Shown one piece after another: positions 1 to 7,044 of a stretch of 64,000 bases of DNA (its first letter is position 1; each line of letters opens with the position of its first letter). The notes beneath the pieces were generated by a model. That model made no database searches. It saw only the letters and a program-made list of their open reading frames with translations, and was not told the origin of the DNA. Origin of the DNA: Kushneria phosphatilytica (GTDB lineage: Bacteria > Pseudomonadota > Gammaproteobacteria > Pseudomonadales > Halomonadaceae). A program made the translations under genes and the position numbers. The DNA lies in NCBI RefSeq assembly GCF_008247605.1, contig NZ_CP043420.1, forward strand, positions 806,001 to 870,000, given 5' to 3'.

Positions 1-155
1 CTGGTACCTGTTGTCAGATTGGCAGTGCTACCCGGCTCGGGTACGTGCAACAGGTAAAGTTCGCCTCCATCAGGGCGTGCCAGCTGTGCTGCGACATCCA
101 GAGCCTTGTTGGCATTGCCTGATCCATCGAGAGGTACCAGCAGGGATTTATACAT
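1..155 (-). CDS. Universal stress protein (UspA family), C-terminus cut by window edge
   Basis: Only the first 51 or so codons are present; the gene runs off the left edge. The N-terminus begins MYKSLLVPLDGS and continues into ALDVAAQLAR and a YLLHV strand. This is the usual first beta strand, nucleotide-loop Asp, first helix and second strand of the UspA fold. The start is supported by a strong GGAGGAGG ribosome binding site just upstream and by a sigma-70-like promoter about 130 bases further up. Usp proteins are cytoplasmic ATP-binding or dimerising proteins raised under stress; no specific role can be assigned from this fragment. Confidence 0.8.
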   Translation of the reverse strand, partial: MYKSLLVPLDGSGNANKALDVAAQLARPDGGELYLLHVPEPGSTANLTTGT

Positions 156-283
156 GAGCCTCCTCCGTGATTATCGGGTGAAGAGGGCGAACCCGGCACG
201 CCCGGCCTGATGGGCTGCGCCGGGCGCGCCTGCTCCCGGTAAATTCAAAAGCGGTAAATGCGCACTTTTAATGTGCATCATTC

Positions 284-311
284 ATTATAGGTCTGCTGTC
301 ATACCTGCCAA
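284..311 (-). promoter_or_regulatory. Sigma-70-like promoter for the universal stress protein gene
   Basis: Read on the minus strand there is TTGGCA (306-311), a 16-base spacer and a perfect TATAAT (284-289). It points at the usp gene and would give a leader of about 120 bases. The leader contains a GC-rich inverted repeat (GCCCGGC/GCCGGGC near 201-227). The match is by eye only. Confidence 0.55.
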
Positions 312-363
312 GTCATGCCCTGAGGGGTTAATGAAGGCCCATGTCATGACAGGTCAATGACTG

Positions 364-1473
364 TTAGCCGCTAATGGTTTCCACGTTGATAATCCGGGGT
401 GGAATGGCGGGTGATAGCTGTCGCACCTGATCGCTGCGAATCCTGTCACGATAGGTCAATGGCTCCAGCGACTGTGGCTGCCCTGATTCCATTGCCCGCT
501 CAATGGCTGCCAGAATGCGCACATCCCGCAATCCTTCGATGCCGTCTGCTTCGGGTTCCCGATCATTGAGGATGCAATCCGAGAAGTAGTCGGTTTGCCC
601 TCCGAATTGCTCTACGGCGCCAGGAGCCACAGTGGTCGTTCTACTGCCTCGAGTAATCGAATGCGTGATTGAAACGCCCGGCCCGAAGAAATAGCAGGGC
701 GAAGCCTGCAGATGGCCTTCCATACCGACGACCGAGAAGTGATTGAAGACGGAAGCGGCATAGCCGACGATGAACTGCGCCATTCGACCTTCCGGAAAGC
801 GCATCGTGACCGACCAGGTATCATCACAGTCGTAGTGTCGACCCGGTGTATTGTCCGCCATGGCACTCACCTCGATGGGTTCACTGGCGAACAGGTGCCG
901 TACGGCGTTGATCGGATAGGTGCCCAGGTCCGGGACCGGTCCGGCCCAGTAGCCATTGAGCGCACGATGATTGCGTTCGTTGAGATTCTGCAAAAAGTGC
1001 GAACTGAAGGTGCGTGGCTGGCCGATCTCGCCCTGCCGCAACCGTTCGATCATGTCCAGCGTGCCGGGTTCATGATGCAGGCGATAGGCGATCATCAGCT
1101 TGGCGCCGCCCTGATCGGCGGCTTCAAGCATCGCTTCACAGTCCTCGACACTGGTGGCCATCGGCTTTTCAAGCAACACATGGACGCCTGCTCTCAGTGC
1201 CGGAACGGTATGCTCACGATGGCGGAAATTGGGTGAGGCGACATAGACGGCATCAATATCACCAGAGTGCAGCAATGATTCATAATCCTCATAGCCGCAG
1301 GTGCGGATGTGGTAACGCTCACCGAGTACCCGTGCCTTTTCGGGGTCACCGGTTACCAGGGCTGCCAGCTCGGAATTGGTAGTGCTGGAGATACCCGGCA
1401 TAAAGGCACCCTGGGAAATTTCGCCGCCACTGACCACGGCGTAGCGGATTTTCCTGCGATGGTTTGAGTTCAA
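364..1473 (-). CDS. Gfo/Idh/MocA family NAD(P)-dependent oxidoreductase
   Basis: About 369 residues, typical of glucose-fructose oxidoreductase-like dehydrogenases. The N-terminal Rossmann region starts YAVVSGGEISQGAF, followed by LVTGDPEKA and VYVASPNFRH. The family's catalytic-lysine motif is present as LLEKPMATS, and YRLHHEP lies in the substrate half. The reading frame is open up to an ATG at 1593, but that would overlap the upstream gene. The TTG at 1473 has a clear GGGAGGA Shine-Dalgarno seven bases upstream and gives MNSNHRRKIRYAVV, so it is preferred. The substrate is likely a sugar, inositol or sugar derivative, which cannot be told from sequence. Its neighbours give no pathway clue. 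Confidence 0.8.
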   Translation of the reverse strand: MNSNHRRKIRYAVVSGGEISQGAFMPGISSTTNSELAALVTGDPEKARVLGERYHIRTCGYEDYESLLHSGDIDAVYVASPNFRHREHTVPALRAGVHVLLEKPMATSVEDCEAMLEAADQGGAKLMIAYRLHHEPGTLDMIERLRQGEIGQPRTFSSHFLQNLNERNHRALNGYWAGPVPDLGTYPINAVRHLFASEPIEVSAMADNTPGRHYDCDDTWSVTMRFPEGRMAQFIVGYAASVFNHFSVVGMEGHLQASPCYFFGPGVSITHSITRGSRTTTVAPGAVEQFGGQTDYFSDCILNDREPEADGIEGLRDVRILAAIERAMESGQPQSLEPLTYRDRIRSDQVRQLSPAIPPRIINVETISG

Positions 1474-1558
1474 TTTCAATCCTCCCTGATCATGCCCTGA
1501 TGCAAAGACAGCGGCCGGAGCCGCTGTCTTCATCGAGCCGTCATCCATGAAGGCCGTT

Positions 1559-1909
1559 TCAAACGCGACGACCCAGCAACAAACCCGCGACAACGCCTAC
1601 TGCCACGCCCACACCGATATAACTCCAGGCATTGCTGTGGACATGCTCATCAATGTCTCGTGCCGTGTGTTCGGTAAACTCCCATGCACGCTGACCTTCG
1701 GCACCGGCCCGCTGTCGAGCGTGATCCCAGTGCTCGTGAGCGTCTTCGCCCAATTCACGCAAGCGCCGCTTGGCCCGATTGCCCCGAGCACCGAGTTCTT
1801 CCTCATATTGACGCAGCGCGCGGGCACCCCGACGGCTCAGTTCCTGCTCATACTGGTTAAGCTTCGTGCGAGCATCACGCTCCCGGCGTGAGGGTAACAA
1901 TCCGAACAT
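1559..1909 (-). CDS. DUF883/ElaB-YqjD-like membrane-anchored protein
   Basis: 116 residues. A long, very charged helical region (many Arg, Glu and Gln; residues about 5-85) is followed by one C-terminal membrane segment, SYIGVGVAVGVVAGLLLGRR. This is the signature layout of the DUF883/ElaB/YqjD family. Those proteins are inner-membrane anchored by the C-terminus, and in E. coli some bind ribosomes in stationary phase. The N-terminus is more Arg-rich than the E. coli proteins. A GGAGGACACCC ribosome binding site supports the start. The gene sits 86 bases upstream of the oxidoreductase TTG start and may be co-transcribed with it. Confidence 0.7.
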   Translation of the reverse strand: MFGLLPSRRERDARTKLNQYEQELSRRGARALRQYEEELGARGNRAKRRLRELGEDAHEHWDHARQRAGAEGQRAWEFTEHTARDIDEHVHSNAWSYIGVGVAVGVVAGLLLGRRV

Positions 1910-2091
1910 GGGTGTCCTCCATTGACATTCATTGGCTGGCCGGATGGGGCCGAGCAGTCGGTCTCTTCTTTTTCGCCCTGGGGCGCCTTCTCAGGATAGT
2001 GCACATGACGTCCATGTTTCGAACCCGAGACACTTTCCATGGTCGAACAATATAGATGACCACCAGAATACTGAAGTGTTCGAAAATAAGG

Positions 2092-2120
2092 TTGGACAAA
2101 ATTTTTACAGAGGCTATATT
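2092..2120 (+). promoter_or_regulatory. Sigma-70-like promoter of candidate small RNA
   Basis: TTGGAC (2092-2097), a 17-base spacer and TATATT (2115-2120), in a locally AT-rich stretch unlike the surrounding DNA. Transcription would start near 2127. The next coding start is more than 200 bases downstream and a strong terminator intervenes. Confidence 0.6.
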
Positions 2121-2126
2121 AGTTAC

Positions 2127-2253
2127 GCTGGAAACGATTTGCCTTGTAACGTCCTGCGCTTTACGAATGACCCTCGTTTCTACCGAATTTCTCGTGATGC
2201 CATCGTGATGGCTCCTGACTCGCTTCGACATCCTCATGTCGGAGCTTTTTTTT
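2127..2253 (+). ncRNA. Candidate small RNA (promoter to intrinsic terminator, about 125 nt)
   Basis: The stretch between the 1559-1909 gene and the NUDIX gene has no convincing reading frame. It has a good promoter (2092-2120) and, about 95 bases after the expected start, a near-perfect terminator hairpin with eight Ts. This is the layout of an independently transcribed Hfq-type sRNA. It could instead be the attenuated leader of the NUDIX gene, whose start lies 78 bases past the terminator. No known sRNA family was recognised. Confidence 0.5.
2222..2253 (+). terminator. Intrinsic terminator ending the candidate sRNA
   Basis: Stem GCTTCGACAT (2222-2231) pairs with ATGTCGGAGC (2236-2245) around a CCTC loop, with one G-U pair, followed by T8 (2246-2253). 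Confidence 0.8.
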
Positions 2254-2330
2254 GCTCATTCCCACCAGGTCCATACGGTGCTGACTTTTCTCCTGTAATA
2301 ATGACGGCCTTTGTCGCGAGGAGAAGGTTC

Positions 2331-2828
2331 ATGGAACAGGTGCAGCTGGTCGATCAGCACAATCGCCCTCGAGGAAGTGCGCCAAGGGCTGTCATGCGGC
2401 GTCTTGCTCTCTGGCACCGGGCCAGTTACGTGTTCGTTTTTGCTTCTGATGGTCGGTTATGTGTTCAGCATCGAACGGCTGACAAGGACATCTTCCCGGG
2501 GGCTCTCGACCTGGCGGCCGGTGGCGTAGTGGCTGCAGGGGAGGCGATGCATGTCGGTGCCCGCCGTGAACTGGCGGAAGAGCTGGGAATTCGTGGCGCA
2601 TCGCTGCAGTGGTGCTTCAATTTCTCACATGTTTCGCCGGGACTGCATCTTCATGGCGGCGTATTCACGGTGCTTCATGATGGCCCTGTGGCCCTTCAGG
2701 CGAGTGAGGTGGCCGGTGTGGAATGGTGGCTGCCGGAGCACGCTCTGGCACAGGAGAATGTGACCCCGGACAGTCGAGTCGCGCTGGAGCGCCTGCTGGG
2801 GGCCGGGCTGATACCGCGCCCGGCCTGA
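2331..2828 (+). CDS. NUDIX hydrolase (YfcD-like)
   Basis: 165 residues. The Nudix box is complete (GGVVAAGE, then RELAEELGI, fitting G-x5-E-x7-RE-U-x-EE-x-G-U). It should therefore bind Mg2+ and hydrolyse a nucleoside-diphosphate-linked compound. The opening MEQVQLVDQHNRPRG, a following segment with HRASYVFVF, and QHRTADKDIFPGALD resemble the YfcD/isopentenyl-diphosphate isomerase-like subgroup. The substrate is unknown. The frame is open further upstream, but the ATG at 2331 has a GAGGAGAAGG ribosome binding site and is where family homology begins. It converges on the ehuA-like gene with only 16 bases between the stops. Confidence 0.85.
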   Translation: MEQVQLVDQHNRPRGSAPRAVMRRLALWHRASYVFVFASDGRLCVQHRTADKDIFPGALDLAAGGVVAAGEAMHVGARRELAEELGIRGASLQWCFNFSHVSPGLHLHGGVFTVLHDGPVALQASEVAGVEWWLPEHALAQENVTPDSRVALERLLGAGLIPRPA

Positions 2829-2844
2829 TGGCCCGCTCTATTCA

Positions 2845-3627
2845 TCATTCATCAGGGTTGAGCACTGCGTGTAGAAACTCCCGGGTGCGTGCCTCCCGGG
2901 GCGCAGAAAATATCTCCTCGGGTGGCCCCTGCTCCAGAATCCGTCCCTGATCAAAAAAACACACCCGATCCGAGATCTGCCGTGCAAAGTGCATCTCGTG
3001 AGTCACCATCAGCATGGTGAGATCATGGGTGTCGGCCAGCTGACGAATGACCTTGAGCACTTCACCGACCAGTTCGGGATCGAGCGCCGAGGTGGGTTCA
3101 TCAAACAGCATGATGCTCGGTCGCATCATCAGGGCGCGGGCAATACCGACCCGCTGCTGCTGTCCACCCGAAAGCTGACCGGGGTACTTGTCGGCCTGGT
3201 TGCCGAGATTGACCAGTTCGAGCAGCTCCGCGGCCCGTTCATTGGCTTCGGCCCTTGAGAGCCCCAGTACCCGACGTGGCGCTTCGGTAAGATTGCGGCG
3301 CACGGTCATGTGCGGGAAGAGATTGAACTGCTGAAAGACCATTCCCAGACGCTCGCGCATGCGGCGCAGGTGCGCTTCACGAGCCGGGGTCAACTGGTCT
3401 CCGCGCTGCTCGTGCCAGAGTGGGTCGCCACCCACGTAGACCACGCCGTCGTTGATCGGCTCCAGCGTCATCAGGATACGCAGCACCGTGGATTTGCCTG
3501 AACCCGAAGGGCCGATGATGGTGACCTTCTCATTGGGCTGTACCTCGAAATCGAGGTTATCGAGCACGGTAAAGTCGCCAAAGCGCTTGCTCACCCTGTC
3601 AAAACGAATAATTGGTTCGCGGCTCAT
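2845..3627 (-). CDS. ehuA: Ectoine/hydroxyectoine-type ABC transporter ATP-binding protein EhuA
   Basis: 260 residues. Polar-amino-acid-family ATPase with Walker [10 protein letters not shown] (39-47), Q-loop FQQFNLFPH, signature LSGGQQQR, Walker [15 protein letters not shown] and the switch His in VTHEM. It would energise import through the two permeases encoded just upstream. It is the last gene of the minus-strand operon binding protein-permease-permease-ATPase, the gene order of ehuBCDA in rhizobia. The ectoine assignment rests mainly on the binding protein; the ATPase alone could serve any polar amino acid. Confidence 0.75.
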   Translation of the reverse strand: MSREPIIRFDRVSKRFGDFTVLDNLDFEVQPNEKVTIIGPSGSGKSTVLRILMTLEPINDGVVYVGGDPLWHEQRGDQLTPAREAHLRRMRERLGMVFQQFNLFPHMTVRRNLTEAPRRVLGLSRAEANERAAELLELVNLGNQADKYPGQLSGGQQQRVGIARALMMRPSIMLFDEPTSALDPELVGEVLKVIRQLADTHDLTMLMVTHEMHFARQISDRVCFFDQGRILEQGPPEEIFSAPREARTREFLHAVLNPDE

Positions 3628-3666
3628 GCGGGGATGTCCCTCTTGTCGTCTCGCAGGCTCATGGGC

Positions 3667-4359
3667 TTACTTCAGCGCTACACCATGACTGGGCAGGTGG
3701 TTGTCCAGCCAGCGAATGCCCCAGGCAGCAATCAGCGTCAGCAGTAGATAGAGAATGCCGACGATTGTCAGGGGAACCAGATAGTTGAAGGTACGATCAC
3801 CAATGATCCGGGCGACATTGAGCATCTCCAGTACCGTGACCACCGAGAGTACCGGTACGTCTTTCATGATCGATACCAGATAATTGCCCAGGGCCGGAAT
3901 GATGCGTGGAATGGCCTGAGGAAGAATGATGTGGGTAAAGGTGCGGCCCGGTGCCATGCTCAGTGCACGGGCGGCTTCGCGCTGACCGCGCGGTACCGCT
4001 TCCAGCCCGGCGCGATAGACCTCCGAGGTATAGGCGCTGTATTGCAGTCCCAGTGCCAGGGCGCCAGTCATGAAGGCCGGTAGTGTGAGGCCGAAATCGG
4101 GCAATACGTAGAACAGGAAAAACAGCTGAATCAGCAGCGGCGTATCGCGGATGAACTCGGTGATGGCGCGCGCCGGCCAGGCAATCAGGCGAGTGGGTGC
4201 TGCCTTCAGGGCGGCCAATACCAGCCCCAGCACCAGCGCGATGGCAAAGCCGATTACGGTAGCCTTGATGGTCACCCACATGCCGATCAACAGAATCGGC
4301 AGGATGGAGATGACGAAAGGCCAGAAACCACTGGTATCCCAGGCATATCCGAACAGCAT
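3667..4359 (-). CDS. ehuD: Ectoine-type ABC transporter permease EhuD
   Basis: 230 residues. HisM/GlnP-type inner-membrane permease with an N-terminal membrane helix around 15-45, the RDTPLLIQLFFLFY segment and the cytoplasmic EAA loop (EVYRAGLEAVPRGQREAARAL). Its ATG follows the stop of the preceding permease gene by two bases, and its Shine-Dalgarno (GGAG) lies inside that gene, so translation is probably coupled. It should pair with the 222-residue permease to form the heterodimeric channel. Confidence 0.75.
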   Translation of the reverse strand: MLFGYAWDTSGFWPFVISILPILLIGMWVTIKATVIGFAIALVLGLVLAALKAAPTRLIAWPARAITEFIRDTPLLIQLFFLFYVLPDFGLTLPAFMTGALALGLQYSAYTSEVYRAGLEAVPRGQREAARALSMAPGRTFTHIILPQAIPRIIPALGNYLVSIMKDVPVLSVVTVLEMLNVARIIGDRTFNYLVPLTIVGILYLLLTLIAAWGIRWLDNHLPSHGVALK

Positions 4360-4361
4360 GA

Positions 4362-5030
4362 TCAGTTCTCCGTGCGCCAGCGGCCTACCCGATGTTCCAG
4401 CAGCTTCATCAGCGCTGTCAGTACCAGAGCCATGCCGAAGTACATGAAAAGCACCATGGTGTAGATGGTGGTGCTGTCCTGGGTGAAGTTACGGATCTGC
4501 TCCGCGCGAAAGGCGAGATCGCCCAGACTGATCAGCGAGACCAGTGCCGTATCCTTGAGATTCTGCACCGCCAGATTGCCGAAGGGCGGCATCATCTCTG
4601 GAATTGCCTGAGGCAGATCGATACGCCAGAGGCGCTGGCGCGGGGTGAAGTTGAGGGCAATGGCGGCTTCGTGCTGACTACGCGGTACGGCTTTCAGTGC
4701 GCCGCGCACGACTTCAGCGCCATAGGCGCCGATGTTGAGTGCCAGGGCAAGTACGCCTGCAGTCACAGGCGCCAGCTGCAGGTCAATGTCCATCGCCTGA
4801 CCTACCACCGGCAGCGCAAAGTAGAGCCAGAACAGCTGTACCAGCAGCGAGGTGCCGCGAAAGATCTCGATATAGCCGATCGATATCCAGCGCAGCAGCC
4901 GAGTGTGCGCGCCGCGGCCGATACCGAACAGAAAGGCGAGCAGAGCGCCGAGGATGGTCGAATAGACGGTCAGCTCGACCGTGACCCACGCGCCTTGTGA
5001 AAGAGGTGCCAGATAGCTTTGCCAATCCAT
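4362..5030 (-). CDS. ehuC: Ectoine-type ABC transporter permease EhuC
   Basis: 222 residues. Polar amino acid permease with RGTSLLVQLFWLYFALP and an EAA loop (GAYGAEVVRGALKAVPRSQHEAA). Several membrane helices span the whole length. It lies between the binding-protein gene, from which it is separated by a 116-base gap holding a strong hairpin, and the second permease. The substrate is inferred from the operon. Confidence 0.75.
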   Translation of the reverse strand: MDWQSYLAPLSQGAWVTVELTVYSTILGALLAFLFGIGRGAHTRLLRWISIGYIEIFRGTSLLVQLFWLYFALPVVGQAMDIDLQLAPVTAGVLALALNIGAYGAEVVRGALKAVPRSQHEAAIALNFTPRQRLWRIDLPQAIPEMMPPFGNLAVQNLKDTALVSLISLGDLAFRAEQIRNFTQDSTTIYTMVLFMYFGMALVLTALMKLLEHRVGRWRTEN

Positions 5031-5105
5031 GACGGAAGCTCGATCAGGTCGTGGTCGATACCGTGATGTCTTTCAGGGGACACCACCGTGGATATTGTTG
5101 TTGCT

Positions 5106-5133
5106 GCAGGCCACGAAATGATTCGTGACCTGC
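5106..5133 (-). promoter_or_regulatory. Intercistronic stem-loop between ehuB and ehuC
   Basis: In the minus-strand transcript a 12-bp stem (GCAGGUCACGAA with UUCGUGGCCUGC, one U-G pair) closes a UCAU loop. No U-run follows. Such hairpins downstream of binding-protein genes commonly protect the upstream mRNA and raise binding-protein output relative to the permeases; that role is inferred here. Confidence 0.55.
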
Positions 5134-5146
5134 ATGGACAGGTGGT

Positions 5147-6019
5147 TTACTTGTCCGCGCTGCAAAGCTCCTGAGTGCTATGATCGAAGGACGCCTTGAT
5201 ATCGGTTTCGGTAAAACCGTACTGCGCCAGGGTATTGCGCCATTCGTCGGTTTTCTTGTATTGAGTGAGCTCCTTGTTGACGGCATCACGCAGAGCATCG
5301 TTGCCACTGGCAAAGGTAAAGCCACCCCAGCTGCGCACTTCCTTGCCGTCGATGACGGGGTCCTTGAATTCCTTGACCACTACGACATTGTCGCTCTTGC
5401 CGGCCAGATTGCTGGCAGTCAGGCCGGTTGCGGCATAGGCATCCGCGCGCCCGGTGGAGACAGTCGAAATGGCGTCGGCATTGCTGGAGATCTGTACGAT
5501 CCGATCCTGGGGGACACCAAGCTTCTGCAGCATTTCGAGCTGGTCTGCACCGGACATGATGGCGACCTTGATGTCGTCTCGGTCGGCAAAGTCGGAGAAG
5601 GCGTGGATGTTCTTCGGATTACCCTTCTGGACCAGCAGGCCTTCGCCATAGGAGGAGTTGGGCTGAGAGAATTCGGCCTGCTTGCATCGATCAGGCAGGA
5701 TAGCCATTTCAGCGGCGACCATGTCGAATCGATCAGCCTTGAGGCCCGGGATCAGCGAGCTGAAGCTGGTGGTCACCCACTTGATATTGTCGATGCCCAG
5801 TTCATCGACGATATGCTTGGCTACATCGGGGCCGGCGCCCTTGGCTTCGCCGTTCATGTCGGTGTAGCCGTAGGGGATTTCATTGGCAACGGCGATACGA
5901 ATCGTGTTGCGACTTTTGATGGTATCGAGATCGGCTGCCTGGCTCTGACTCATCGTCAGACAGCCCAGCAGGGCAGTAGCAGCGAGAAGCGACGAGTGTT
6001 TCTTGAAATTATCGAGCAT
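5147..6019 (-). CDS. ehuB: Ectoine/hydroxyectoine ABC transporter substrate-binding protein EhuB
   Basis: 290 residues. An N-terminal signal sequence (about residues 1-29) ends near QSQAAD; an LLGC at 17-20 leaves a lipoprotein signal possible. The mature part has the SBP family 3 fold: IRIAVANEIPYGY (about 40-52), FSSLIPGLKADRFDMVAAEM, then PDRCKQAEFSQPN, GEGLLVQKGNPKN and WGGFTFA. The PERCKQ-like motif and GEA(L)LVxxGNPKN are as I recall them from EhuB. It would deliver ectoine or hydroxyectoine to the EhuCD-EhuA transporter for osmoprotection or catabolism. Halophiles often use the TRAP system TeaABC for this, so an ABC version is worth noting. A related polar amino acid remains possible. 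A GUAGGGACC ribosome binding site supports the start. Confidence 0.75.
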   Translation of the reverse strand: MLDNFKKHSSLLAATALLGCLTMSQSQAADLDTIKSRNTIRIAVANEIPYGYTDMNGEAKGAGPDVAKHIVDELGIDNIKWVTTSFSSLIPGLKADRFDMVAAEMAILPDRCKQAEFSQPNSSYGEGLLVQKGNPKNIHAFSDFADRDDIKVAIMSGADQLEMLQKLGVPQDRIVQISSNADAISTVSTGRADAYAATGLTASNLAGKSDNVVVVKEFKDPVIDGKEVRSWGGFTFASGNDALRDAVNKELTQYKKTDEWRNTLAQYGFTETDIKASFDHSTQELCSADK

Positions 6020-6263
6020 ATGTTGGTCCCTACACGTACATGTTGGTCGTTATACTGAGATCAACCGTGCCTGACGGACAGGGTCCGTGGCCCGGTCAAA
6101 CCGTGTATGGTCGAATTCAACATACGTGGTTTGTCAGTGAATGTTCAAGTTGCGACTGCCTTACCCACTGTCAAACCCTTTCGATTTTCTGCCCGATCCT
6201 CCTGGTCCGGCTGGGCCGGAACCAGGGGTTGATCGGCATTGTGCCCATAACGTGATCCTGACC

Positions 6264-6758
6264 ATGCAAATCCATGACTATGACTGTCGGACACTGAACG
6301 GAGAGCCCTTCAATCTTCGAGCTCTGCGCGGCCAGGTGTTGCTGATTGTCAACGTTGCCAGCCGTTGTCGCTTTACCGAGCAACTCTCCGAACTGGATCG
6401 TCTTTATCGCATGCATCGCGATCAGGGATTTACCCTGCTGGGCTTTCCCTGTAATCAGTTTGCTCATCAGGCACCGGAAGCACCGGCACGCTTTGAACAG
6501 TTCTGTATTCACCATTACGGCATCACCTTTCCTTTGATGGAAAAGGTGCGGGTCAATGGCCCCGATGCTCACCCGCTTTTTGTTCGGCTCAAGCAACAGG
6601 CACCAGGTGTGCTCGGATCGACGCCCATCAAGTGGAATTTCACCAAGTTTCTGGTCGGCCGGGATGGGCAGGTCATTCGCCGATTCGGTCCTTCGCTACC
6701 CACAAGACGTATCGATAACGCCATAGTAAAGGCCCTGGAAACACCATTTTCCGCCTGA
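6264..6758 (+). CDS. Glutathione peroxidase family thiol peroxidase
   Basis: 164 residues from the ATG at 6264. The three family motifs are present: NVASRCRFTEQ with the peroxidatic Cys35 (a Cys, not selenocysteine), LLGFPCNQFAHQ, and IKWNFTKFLV containing the catalytic Trp and Asn. Most homologues read NVASKCGFT; the Gly to Arg change next to the Cys is unusual. It would reduce hydroperoxides, in bacteria usually with thioredoxin or glutathione. The frame is open back to 6141, but the extra 41 residues are Pro-rich and unlike the family. No strong ribosome binding site is visible before 6264, so the exact start is uncertain; a GTG at 6252 is an alternative. Confidence 0.85.
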   Translation: MQIHDYDCRTLNGEPFNLRALRGQVLLIVNVASRCRFTEQLSELDRLYRMHRDQGFTLLGFPCNQFAHQAPEAPARFEQFCIHHYGITFPLMEKVRVNGPDAHPLFVRLKQQAPGVLGSTPIKWNFTKFLVGRDGQVIRRFGPSLPTRRIDNAIVKALETPFSA

Positions 6759-7044
6759 AAAGCCCGGCTATCGGACGTATTTCTGATCGCTCTCTCGCCA
6801 GTACATTGGTGTTGAATCAATGGCTTGTTGAGTATGGTGAACAGGTGAGGGGAGACGGTGCGCCAGCAGAGGAAGCCGGGGCCTTTGAAAGGCAGCCAAC
6901 CATAAACCAGGTTAGACTCAGCCGTTACCTCATCGGTATCGGTACAGGTCAGTACTTCTCGGTACGGGATGAAACATGACCATGGAAAAGTACCAGGCGA
7001 GGTTCGACTGACATGAACAAGGCCATCGACAAGGGAGATTACCC

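Noticed and set aside
712..1236. Plus-strand 174-codon frame inside the Gfo/Idh/MocA gene
   Set aside because: Antisense to a gene with clear dehydrogenase motifs; no ribosome binding site or recognisable domain.
2010..2040. GTTTCGAACCCGAGAC resembling a tRNA T-arm
   Set aside because: No acceptor stem, anticodon arm or CCA end can be placed around it.
5180..6058. Plus-strand 292-codon frame opposite the ectoine binding protein
   Set aside because: The minus frame has a signal peptide and full SBP signature; the plus frame is its shadow.
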